Of a DNA stretch of 13,315 nt, positions 7,555-13,315 are shown in pieces. The stretch's first letter is position 1. Each line of letters opens with the position of its first letter. The DNA lies in the NCBI GenBank assembly GCA_002292345.1, contig DBBT01000034.1:1-13315 (forward strand), written 5' to 3'. Below the pieces are notes generated by a model. The model was not told the origin of the DNA. It worked only from the letters and a program-made list of their open reading frames with translations, and searched no databases. The position numbers were made by a program, and so were the translations under genes. Source of the stretch: Opitutia bacterium UBA977. GTDB taxonomy: Bacteria > Verrucomicrobiota > Verrucomicrobiia > Opitutales > Coraliomargaritaceae.

Positions 7555-8589
7555 TTACTGCTTTTCTTGATCAAACGCCGCATCGAAGGCGACGTTGCTC
7601 GGTGCGAAGTCTAAGCTACGCGTAAAGCGGCAGGCCTCGGCTCCACCGTGAAAACGATCCATACGAGAATCTTCCCACTCGATCGACAGCGGTCCGTTGT
7701 AGGCCACGTCATTGAGTGCGACGATGACTTCCTCGAAATTAATATCGCCACGCCCTGGCGAACGAAAATCCCAATAGCGACGTGCGTCTCCAAAGTCAGT
7801 ATGACCACCAAAGACACCGACGTCACCATTGCCGTGCCCCCACCATGCGTCCTTAACGTGCGCATGAAAGATATAAGCCCCGAAGTCGCGAATGAATTTC
7901 ACGTAGTCCACGCCCTGATAACCGAGGTGACTCGGGTCGTAGTTAAATCCGAAACGTGGGTGATGGTTGATCGCCTCAAGTGCAGTGGCAGCGCTGGCAA
8001 TATCAAAGGCAATTTCAGTCGGGTGTACTTCGAGCGCAAAATACACATTCTCCTGCTCAAACACGTCGAGAATCGGCGTCCAACGATCGGCGAAGTCTTG
8101 AAAACCGGCCTCGATTTGACCGGGCACGATTGGCGGAAAAGAATACAACAGATGCCAAATCGACGAACCAGTAAAACCATTGACCACCACACGCTCGGGG
8201 GCACCACCTGGTTTGGCATCGAAGAACTTGCGAGCCGCACGAGCGGTATCCTGCATTTCTTTGGCTGCGCGCTGACGCACACCTTCGGGCTCGCCGTCGC
8301 CGTAGATTTCAGGAGATAGGATCGCCGCGTGACGCGCGTCGATGCGATCGCAGACTGCTTGGCCGACCAGGTGACTGGAAATCGCGTAGCAGGTCAGGCC
8401 ATTGGCCTCCAACAGCTCCCATTTCTTGGCGATATAGTCCGGCTCGTTGAGCGCGGCCTGCACGTCGAAATGGTCGCCCCAGCAAGCGAGTTCGACACCG
8501 TCGAAGCCCATCTCTTTAACTTTGGGTGCCAGTTCGGCGAGTGAAAGATCGGCCCATTGGCCGGTGAAGAGTGTAACAGGTCGTGACAT
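7555..8589 (-). CDS. Sugar phosphate isomerase/epimerase-like TIM barrel (xylose isomerase-like, AP_endonuc_2 family)
   Basis: The protein has 344 residues. I chose ATG 8589 ([20 protein letters not shown]) because the longer frame to 8718 would run through the ankyrin gene. There is no signal peptide, so it is cytoplasmic. The fold is a TIM barrel: [20 protein letters not shown] (20-39), then likely divalent-metal ligands in ALEVHPTE (Glu187), FNYDPSHLG (Asp218, His221), FHAHVKDA (His244) and [12 protein letters not shown] (Glu304 or Glu306). [10 protein letters not shown] (279-288) is typical of the family. Members isomerise or epimerise sugars and keto-sugars, such as inosose, hydroxypyruvate or 3-keto hexoses. 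In this cluster it would act on an imported keto- or anhydro-sugar, next to a cytoplasmic oxidoreductase. The start lies 25 bases after the ankyrin stop, directly behind a 14-base tandem repeat. Substrate assignment is inference. Confidence 0.88.
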   Translation of the reverse strand: MSRPVTLFTGQWADLSLAELAPKVKEMGFDGVELACWGDHFDVQAALNEPDYIAKKWELLEANGLTCYAISSHLVGQAVCDRIDARHAAILSPEIYGDGEPEGVRQRAAKEMQDTARAARKFFDAKPGGAPERVVVNGFTGSSIWHLLYSFPPIVPGQIEAGFQDFADRWTPILDVFEQENVYFALEVHPTEIAFDIASAATALEAINHHPRFGFNYDPSHLGYQGVDYVKFIRDFGAYIFHAHVKDAWWGHGNGDVGVFGGHTDFGDARRYWDFRSPGRGDINFEEVIVALNDVAYNGPLSIEWEDSRMDRFHGGAEACRFTRSLDFAPSNVAFDAAFDQEKQ

Positions 8590-8597
8590 ATTTAATA

Positions 8598-8625
8598 TTG
8601 TTAGTTGGAAGTTGTTAGTTGGAAG
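8598..8625. repeat. Perfect 14-base tandem duplication over the ankyrin stop codon
   Basis: TTGTTAGTTGGAAG occurs twice head to tail (8598-8611 and 8612-8625). The stop codon of the ankyrin gene (tta at 8615-8617 on the plus strand) lies in the second copy, so the first copy is extra spacer before the isomerase start at 8589. It looks like a recent slippage duplication or a remnant of a short repeat family, and it lengthens the ankyrin-isomerase gap from 11 to 25 bases. Confidence 0.8.
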
Positions 8626-9256
8626 GTTGCAGCAAATGGATCGCAGCCTCGTTGTTGTTGGCTTGAGCAATAGAAAGAGCGGTGTCGCCGTTGACTGCGT
8701 TGACAGAAGGATTGACACCGGAATCGAGCAAAAGTTGCACCATCTCGGCGCTGCCGCTGGCGGCTGCTTCGTGCAGAGGCGTGCCGCCGCGCTCGCTCAG
8801 TGCTTTAGGATTGGCGCCGCCGTCGATTAGGACTTTGGCGATCGCCAGTCGGTCTTTTGCTGCGGCATTGTGCAGCGGCGTCCAACCGGCCTTGTCCCAT
8901 TCGTCGGGCATTGCATTGGCATTGAGCAGTGCAATCGCAACTTTCGGCAAATCGCGTTCGACACAAAGATGTAGCGGTGTGCGCTTGCTGGAATCGGGTT
9001 GATTGACGTCCGCGCCAGATTTGACCAGCACAAGTGCGATCTCAACCTTCTTACGCAAAATAGACTGATTAAGCGGTGAGAGCTTCGGATGCTCACCTTT
9101 CATCGCACGTTCAGGATGCGCTGCGAGTTGCAGTTGCACTTCCGCTAGATCACCCCGCGCAATCGCTTGGTCGATACTACTATATTGCGAGACTGCAGCG
9201 CAGAGCAACGGAGCAGCCAGTGACAGAGACAAAGACAGAATAAATCGATGCATCAT
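8615..9256 (-). CDS. Exported ankyrin-repeat protein
   Basis: The protein has 213 residues and begins [23 protein letters not shown], a Sec signal peptide with cleavage near residue 20-21; a Cys at 19 makes a lipoprotein conceivable but the lipobox is poor. The mature chain is about five ankyrin repeats: a divergent first unit ([20 protein letters not shown]), [24 protein letters not shown] (62-85), [20 protein letters not shown] (93-112), [25 protein letters not shown] (126-150), [20 protein letters not shown] (159-178) and a final [18 protein letters not shown]. The TPLH and AA...A...LL..GA signatures are intact. Ankyrin solenoids bind proteins and have no enzymatic role. The gene is wedged between two sugar-enzyme genes with gaps of 5 and 25 bases, so it is surely co-transcribed. 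The partner is unknown; a periplasmic enzyme of the same cluster is the simplest candidate. Confidence 0.87.
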   Translation of the reverse strand: MMHRFILSLSLSLAAPLLCAAVSQYSSIDQAIARGDLAEVQLQLAAHPERAMKGEHPKLSPLNQSILRKKVEIALVLVKSGADVNQPDSSKRTPLHLCVERDLPKVAIALLNANAMPDEWDKAGWTPLHNAAAKDRLAIAKVLIDGGANPKALSERGGTPLHEAAASGSAEMVQLLLDSGVNPSVNAVNGDTALSIAQANNNEAAIHLLQPSN

Positions 9257-9261
9257 TTATT

Positions 9262-10443
9262 TTAATCAAGTACGGTCCACTTGCCATCCTGAGCACTCGA
9301 GGCAACAGCCGCTTCAATGAAAGCTAGTCCGATCCGGCCATCTTCGACAGTGGCATATTTGGAGCCATCGCCGTTGACAGTTTCATCGGCATTATAAGCG
9401 CGCACATCGCATTCAAAGTCACGGTGCAAGCGTGCCAGTGCATCGTGGAAGCCTTCGACGTGGCCGGATGGCAGCGTGGGTTGCCCCATCAAATCCTCCG
9501 GCAGTTCACCCAGGAAACCATCATTTGCTGCGACTTCGCCGCGCCAATAAACACGGTCTGGTTGCCCTGGCAGCATGATCTTGACCGCTTCTGAGTCTTC
9601 CTGACGCCAAACCAAAGTACCGAGGCTGCCATTCACTTCGATGCTCAAGTCGTTCTTATGACCGATACAAATTTGCGAGGCGCGCACCAGTGCTTTGGCA
9701 CCATTGGACAGTTCACAATAAGTGGTGAAGTGATCATCTAGCGAGCGACCTTCGACCATGCATTCTAAGCGCGCTGAAACCTTCGATACGTTCAAGCCAG
9801 TCACATAGCGCAACTGCATCAACGCATGCGTGCCAATGTCACCGCCACAATTGGAGGCGCCAGTCTTTTTCGGGTCAGTTCGCCAAGACGCTTGTTGCTG
9901 CCCCTCGTCTTCGGCCTTTCCCGCGAGCCAACCTTGAATGTAGGACGAGTCCACCCAGCGCACGTCTCCGATCAAACCGCTTTGCACTATATGCCGAGCC
10001 AAGCGAGTACTCCAATGACCGAGATAGGTATGAGCCACTGCAAATGGCACCTTCGACTCTTCAACGACAGCAGCAAGTTCTACCGCCTCCGCATGATTTA
10101 ATGTTAGTGGTTTTTCACAGAAGACCGGAATCCCCGCCTTGATTGCTTTTAGCGAAGGCGCGAAATGCGCATGATTAGGGGTAACCACGACCACATAGTC
10201 CAGACGCTCTCCTTTCGGAAGATCCTTTTGCACATCAATCATTTCGTCGTAGCTCGCGTATCCTTTGATTGGATACGACCAGTTCGACGCGTCTTCGAGA
10301 GCAGCTTGTGGATCACTTCGCAGTGCAGCTGCCACCACGCGGCGCGTGCCATCGAAGTGAATCGCTTTTTGATGTGGATGCGCAAAGAAGGCACCACCAC
10401 CGCCGCCGATGAGCCCAACATTGAGTGTTCTTGGAGATGACAT
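9262..10443 (-). CDS. Cytoplasmic Gfo/Idh/MocA family oxidoreductase
   Basis: The protein has 393 residues with no signal peptide. It starts MSSPRTLNVGLIGGGGGAFF, with the glycine-rich dinucleotide loop at 10-19, followed by VVVVTPNHAHF (84-94) and the family signature CEKP (109-112). The C-terminal domain includes GGDIGTHALMQLRYVTG (200-216), where Asp202 and His206 correspond to the usual catalytic-region D-x-x-x-H. The SYIQGWL and WRTDPKKTGASN segments match a subfamily common in Verrucomicrobia, Planctomycetes and Bacteroidetes sugar clusters. It probably uses NAD(P) to oxidise or reduce an imported sugar or to reduce a 3-keto product back to the alcohol. It differs from the Tat-exported paralogue in this cluster in both signal and sequence, so the two likely act in different compartments. 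It is 27 bases from the MFS gene and 5 from the ankyrin gene. The exact substrate is not known. Confidence 0.92.
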   Translation of the reverse strand: MSSPRTLNVGLIGGGGGAFFAHPHQKAIHFDGTRRVVAAALRSDPQAALEDASNWSYPIKGYASYDEMIDVQKDLPKGERLDYVVVVTPNHAHFAPSLKAIKAGIPVFCEKPLTLNHAEAVELAAVVEESKVPFAVAHTYLGHWSTRLARHIVQSGLIGDVRWVDSSYIQGWLAGKAEDEGQQQASWRTDPKKTGASNCGGDIGTHALMQLRYVTGLNVSKVSARLECMVEGRSLDDHFTTYCELSNGAKALVRASQICIGHKNDLSIEVNGSLGTLVWRQEDSEAVKIMLPGQPDRVYWRGEVAANDGFLGELPEDLMGQPTLPSGHVEGFHDALARLHRDFECDVRAYNADETVNGDGSKYATVEDGRIGLAFIEAAVASSAQDGKWTVLD

Positions 10444-10470
10444 AGTAAGGCGTATTTAAAATACTGTTTC

Positions 10471-12030
10471 TTAGTCAGAATGCGTGCCGCCAAGAACCTT
10501 CGGCTTGTAGCCGCCTTGGCCCTTGAAGTAGAGAATCAGACCAATGTAGCAGATCAGCATGAAGGCAGGAAACATGCACATTTTGGCCAGCGCACCCTGC
10601 GTCTCACGCTCTTGAATATTAGTGACTTGCACCTGATCTTCTTCTGTCAAATCAGCAAGTGCATTACTATTGAGCGCGGTGTATTTTCCAAGCAGATAAT
10701 CGCTCTCTTGCGTGACTTGTTCGTACGCAGCAGGCAGTTCTACTTGAATCGCGGAAGTCACCGAGCTTTCCTGCAAGTAACCGATAAAGGGACCACCCAA
10801 GATACCGACACTGAGCATGCCGATGCCAGCAATCGCATTTAGCGTCAGCGCCCCACCCTTTGGTGTTTGCTCGGCGACCACACCGAGCATAGTTGGCCAA
10901 AAGTAGGTTTTAGAGACACCGTAAATAGTCGCAGCAAAGAAGATAAAACCAACCGCAGTCGCAAAAGACAGCAGGTACAAACCAACGATGGCCAGCGCAG
11001 AGCATAGGGCCAACAGACCGAGCGGACCAAACTTATTGATAACTGGGCCGGCATTAAAGCGTAGCACCATCATAATCAGCGAAGTATAAACCAGCACCCA
11101 AGTCGGATCCCAACCAGCGGCGTGCATTGGTTTTTCCATCAGAGCAGAGATCCAGCCGTCGGTGCCAAGCTCTGTAGTCGCCAGTGGCATCATGATCACC
11201 ACCAACACCAACAGCAGTGGGTTACCCAAAGAACGGCCATAGAAAGCAAAGCCAAGAACTGACACAGCGATCAAGCCCCATGTCATGCCAGTAGACCAAG
11301 CAAACACGCTGCCCAACTGTGAGAAGATCAGATAGAATGCGATGAACGCACCAGCAGTACCAAGCTCGGCCAACATTTCGCGGTAGCTCGAACCTGCAGC
11401 TACACGCTCATTCACTGGAAATTTGACCTTGGCAAGCATTACCAAGTAGACGAACGCAGGCAGAAACATAATGCCGATCAAAATACGCCAATCATTTGCA
11501 ACCATGCCACTGAGGCCGATTGCTAACACACCACCGAGCACCAGGCCACCGGGCCAGCCAGCATGCAGAATGTTCAACCACTTTGATTTCTCATCCTTGA
11601 AAAGTGTCGCAACCACCGGATTAATAAAGGCTTCAACCGTACCATTACCAAGCCCAAGAATCACTGAGCCCCAGTAAAGATAGTTCCAAGCCTTGGCCTG
11701 CGCCATGGCGAGATCAACAACTTCACCGTTGACCATACCGTAGGCCATCACCGCGAGGGCACCAAAAATCGCATAACAGACAAAACTGAAATACATCGCA
11801 AATTTGTAGCCGACTCGGTCTATAATTAAACTGAACAAAATGATACTGATTGCAAAGGGCCAGATGCCCGCGCCAAACAGCACGCCAGACTGGACCTTAT
11901 CGAGACCGAACTGCTCCGGCCAAATGCCACTGTTAATTAAGATTGCCCGAATAATAAAGGCCATCGAGGTGGTGATCAGGGCAATAAAAGAGCCCCAGAA
12001 TACGGTACTGTCATTTTTGCTATGTTTCAT
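10471..12030 (-). CDS. MFS transporter, probably for a sugar or keto-sugar
   Basis: The protein has 519 residues and about 12 membrane helices, including SFIALITTSMAFIIRAILI (14-32), ISIILFSLII (61-70) and LYWGSVILGLGNGTVEAFIN (118-137). The DRVGYKF segment (71-77) after helix 2 is the typical MFS loop-2-3 basic/Gly signature. The pattern resembles sugar/nucleoside MFS carriers found beside Gfo/Idh enzymes. Unusually, helix 11 and helix 12 are separated by a hydrophilic loop of about 60 residues (421-482, charged and rich in Gln, Glu and Thr). Topology suggests it faces outside the cytoplasm. In the cluster it would bring in the product released by the exported hydrolases. It follows the AraC gene by 59 bases, with a direct repeat in that gap that may be a regulator site. 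The substrate is inferred from context only. Confidence 0.88.
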   Translation of the reverse strand: MKHSKNDSTVFWGSFIALITTSMAFIIRAILINSGIWPEQFGLDKVQSGVLFGAGIWPFAISIILFSLIIDRVGYKFAMYFSFVCYAIFGALAVMAYGMVNGEVVDLAMAQAKAWNYLYWGSVILGLGNGTVEAFINPVVATLFKDEKSKWLNILHAGWPGGLVLGGVLAIGLSGMVANDWRILIGIMFLPAFVYLVMLAKVKFPVNERVAAGSSYREMLAELGTAGAFIAFYLIFSQLGSVFAWSTGMTWGLIAVSVLGFAFYGRSLGNPLLLVLVVIMMPLATTELGTDGWISALMEKPMHAAGWDPTWVLVYTSLIMMVLRFNAGPVINKFGPLGLLALCSALAIVGLYLLSFATAVGFIFFAATIYGVSKTYFWPTMLGVVAEQTPKGGALTLNAIAGIGMLSVGILGGPFIGYLQESSVTSAIQVELPAAYEQVTQESDYLLGKYTALNSNALADLTEEDQVQVTNIQERETQGALAKMCMFPAFMLICYIGLILYFKGQGGYKPKVLGGTHSD

Positions 12031-12054
12031 ATGTTTTTTTGGGTTGATCGGGAT

Positions 12055-12097
12055 AAATGTGTGCTAGGTTTGGTCGAAATAAATGAGTACTAAATTT
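12055..12097. promoter_or_regulatory. Tandem 17-base direct repeat, candidate AraC operator before the MFS gene
   Basis: AAATGTGTGCTAGGTTT (12055-12071) and AAATGAGTACTAAATTT (12081-12097) agree at 13 of 17 positions with a 26-base period; extending two bases left and one right gives 16 of 20. They lie upstream of the MFS start and the second copy covers the stop codon of the AraC gene. AraC-type proteins usually bind tandem direct repeats about two helical turns apart, so this is a plausible operator for the structural genes, perhaps with an internal promoter. A related copy lies upstream of the AraC gene. AT-richness makes chance similarity possible. Confidence 0.35.
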
Positions 12098-12911
12098 GTG
12101 CACGTAAAACCATCGAAGTCTTACGCTGATTACGAGGAGCAGCCGCTTCACTAAAGCTGCGTCGATACTTGAGCGGTGTGATTTTCAACTCCTGTCGGAA
12201 GGCGCGCGTCATATTGGTTTGATCATTGAAGCCGCATTGAACTGCGATTTCCGCAAGACCAACAGCGGTTTCGCGCAACATCTTACACGCAGCATTCAGA
12301 CGCGTACGCCTTAGATACATCAAAGGTGTAAGGCCGAAGGTTTTTTTAAATAAACGCTCTTGAGAGCTAACCGAAATTCCGCCCACTTCGGCAATCCCTG
12401 CAACTGACAACTTCTCTCGATAGTGCGCGCGCACATGGTTGACGATTCGGCGCATTTCCGGATGTTCCGCATACACCGTATCAGAGTCACGGATCATACG
12501 CGCGACACCAGCCAAACCAATCACCGCATCGTCGTTATCAAACAGCGGAACCTTAGTCGTGCACAACCAGTCGAGCGAACCATCGGCAGATGGCACCAAC
12601 TCGATCTGATTATGAATCGCCTGCCCCGTACGAATGACGCGTTGGTCATCCGCATAAAATCCATCTGCCAAGAAATCGGGGCTATAATCATAATCCGTCT
12701 TACCGATCATCTTCTCGATCGATTCCTCACCGAGCGTCTGCGCGAAACTTCGCCCGCCGCCCATAAAACGACTCTCGCGATCCTTCACAAAGAAAAATGC
12801 TCCGGGCACGCAATCAAACAAAGACTCCATCATCTGCCCAGGGCGCAAAGTCTGAAAAAAAGACTCCTGCAGAGAATGGGATATACATTTGTCTTGGAAA
12901 TACTGTACCAT
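12090..12911 (-). CDS. PAS-AraC family transcriptional regulator
   Basis: The protein has 273 residues. Residues about 28-140 form a PAS-like sensor: MESLFDCVPGAFFFVKDRES (28-47), a conserved middle GKTDYDYSPDFLADGFYADD (70-89), and SLDWLCTTKVPLFDNDDAVIGLAGVARMI (112-140). Residues about 150-252 are the double helix-turn-helix of AraC/XylS regulators: LSVAGIAEVGGISVSSQERLF for the first HTH, TPLMYLRRTRLNAACKMLRE, and the signature AEIAVQCGFNDQTNMTRAFR (220-239), then ITPLKYRR. A PAS sensor in place of the usual cupin arm suggests a signal other than a free arabinose-like sugar, though the ligand cannot be read from sequence. It is the first gene of the block, so it probably controls its own expression and the nine genes behind it. 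No Shine-Dalgarno sequence is seen before ATG 12911. Confidence 0.9.
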   Translation of the reverse strand: MVQYFQDKCISHSLQESFFQTLRPGQMMESLFDCVPGAFFFVKDRESRFMGGGRSFAQTLGEESIEKMIGKTDYDYSPDFLADGFYADDQRVIRTGQAIHNQIELVPSADGSLDWLCTTKVPLFDNDDAVIGLAGVARMIRDSDTVYAEHPEMRRIVNHVRAHYREKLSVAGIAEVGGISVSSQERLFKKTFGLTPLMYLRRTRLNAACKMLRETAVGLAEIAVQCGFNDQTNMTRAFRQELKITPLKYRRSFSEAAAPRNQRKTSMVLRAQI

Positions 12912-13061
12912 TGGTCAGATAAAACAAAACAACCTGACGCAATACGACAAGAAATTAATCTAATATATTTTTAATTATTTTCACAGTACGCAATAAAATG
13001 CCTACAAAATTTAAGCGTAAAATCATCTAAAACAACAACTTAAACTATTTAATGCGCATGA
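12912..13061 (-). promoter_or_regulatory. AT-rich leader upstream of the PAS-AraC gene, probable promoter region
   Basis: These 150 bases between the AraC start and the stop of the right-edge ORF are strongly AT-rich and are the only sizeable gap at the head of the ten-gene block, so the main promoter should be here. A third copy of the 17-base motif, AAATGCCTACAAAATTT, lies at 12996-13012. A short inverted repeat, GTCAG (12914-12918) and CTGAC (12934-12938), flanks the start. I could not fix convincing -35 and -10 boxes with normal spacing. Confidence 0.4.
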
Positions 13062-13315
13062 TTATTTATGCTTAATTGCGACGTCTAATAAATAATTAAT
13101 CCGCGACATCAGCTTGGTAATTTGTATAAAATAATCGTCGCGCACAACGTCCACACTTTTTGAATGCGTATCATCAAAACAGATGATTAGTGGCTGGTCC
13201 TGGATCTGATAAAGTGCTCGATCAAGTGCACGCAAGTGGACTGGAAAATAATACACTTTTAAATCCAAGCCAACCAAGCACTCAAAAATATCACAAAATG
13301 ATCCAATTTTATGAC
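13062..13315 (-). CDS. Unrecognised protein, C-terminal part (runs off the right edge)
   Basis: This minus-strand reading frame is open from the window edge to TAA at 13064-13062, giving 83 visible residues without an in-frame ATG; a TTG at 13277 is the only start-like codon and the frame continues upstream of it, so I treat it as a gene tail. The sequence has alternating hydrophobic and charged stretches (LDLKVYYFPVHLRALDRALY, DQPLIICFDDTHSK) and ends with a probable helix (FIQITKLMSRINYLLDVAIKHK). I do not recognise the family. It lies 150 bases upstream of the regulator on the same strand. Low GC compared with the main block could mean a different history, or simply a spurious frame in AT-rich DNA. 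Confidence 0.4.
   Translation of the reverse strand, partial: HKIGSFCDIFECLVGLDLKVYYFPVHLRALDRALYQIQDQPLIICFDDTHSKSVDVVRDDYFIQITKLMSRINYLLDVAIKHK

Noticed and set aside
7648..8319. 223-residue plus-strand ORF opposite the isomerase gene
   Set aside because: It lies wholly antisense to a well-supported enzyme gene and its translation has no recognisable family features.
8590..8718. Longer N-terminus of the isomerase starting at 8718
   Set aside because: It runs through the end of the ankyrin gene and adds no domain; the family fold starts right after ATG 8589.
10452..10464. Palindrome GTATTTAAAATAC in the gap before the cytoplasmic oxidoreductase gene
   Set aside because: Short, AT-only core and easily expected by chance in AT-rich spacers; no second copy seen near other starts.
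13040..13059. Short palindromes TTAAACTATTTAA and ATGCGCAT near the right edge
   Set aside because: Too short and too AT-rich to assign as operator or terminator without more copies.

Overview
The window looks like a chromosomal segment from a Verrucomicrobiota bacterium, probably an Opitutae/Puniceicoccales-type marine polysaccharide degrader. This rests on gene content only: two DUF1080 proteins, a ThuA domain, Gfo/Idh/MocA oxidoreductases, a xylose-isomerase-like TIM barrel, a PAS-AraC regulator and exported HEAT and ankyrin proteins. No ribosomal or tRNA marker is present, so the assignment is an inference. None of the twelve gene starts visible has a recognisable Shine-Dalgarno sequence. 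Intergenic DNA is AT-rich, and I see no RNA genes, CRISPR arrays or insertion sequences.

Left edge (1-1006, plus strand): the last 48 residues of a FeoB ferrous-iron transporter; a 203-base gap holding two imperfect 38-base palindromic repeats; a 52-residue FeoB-associated Cys-rich membrane protein; and a free-standing GAF-domain protein. A short gap (1007-1131) with a hairpin separates this group from a convergent block.

Main block (12911 down to 1132, all minus strand): ten genes with gaps of 5 to 76 bases, probably one operon or two overlapping ones. In transcription order they are a PAS-AraC regulator, an MFS transporter, a cytoplasmic Gfo/Idh/MocA oxidoreductase, an exported ankyrin protein, a sugar-phosphate-isomerase/epimerase-like TIM barrel, a Tat-exported Gfo/Idh/MocA oxidoreductase, an exported HEAT-repeat protein, a TatA translocase subunit, a Sec-exported ThuA-DUF1080 fusion, and a Sec-exported DUF1080 protein with a helical tail.

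Working model (inference): this is a catabolic locus for glycosides oxidised at C3. The Tat-exported NAD(P)-dependent-type oxidoreductase would interconvert a glycoside and its 3-keto form. The DUF1080 enzymes (PF06439, 3-keto-disaccharide hydrolase family) would cleave the keto-glycoside outside the cytoplasm. The MFS protein would import the product, and the cytoplasmic oxidoreductase and isomerase would finish the conversion. The TatA gene would support export of the one obvious Tat substrate. The HEAT and ankyrin proteins have no known place in such a pathway and are the most novel part. The PAS-AraC protein is the likely switch, and a 17-base motif occurs three times in the two gaps flanking its gene.

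Right edge (12912-13315): an AT-rich, probable promoter region of about 150 bases, then the C-terminal part of an unrecognised minus-strand ORF that runs off the window.
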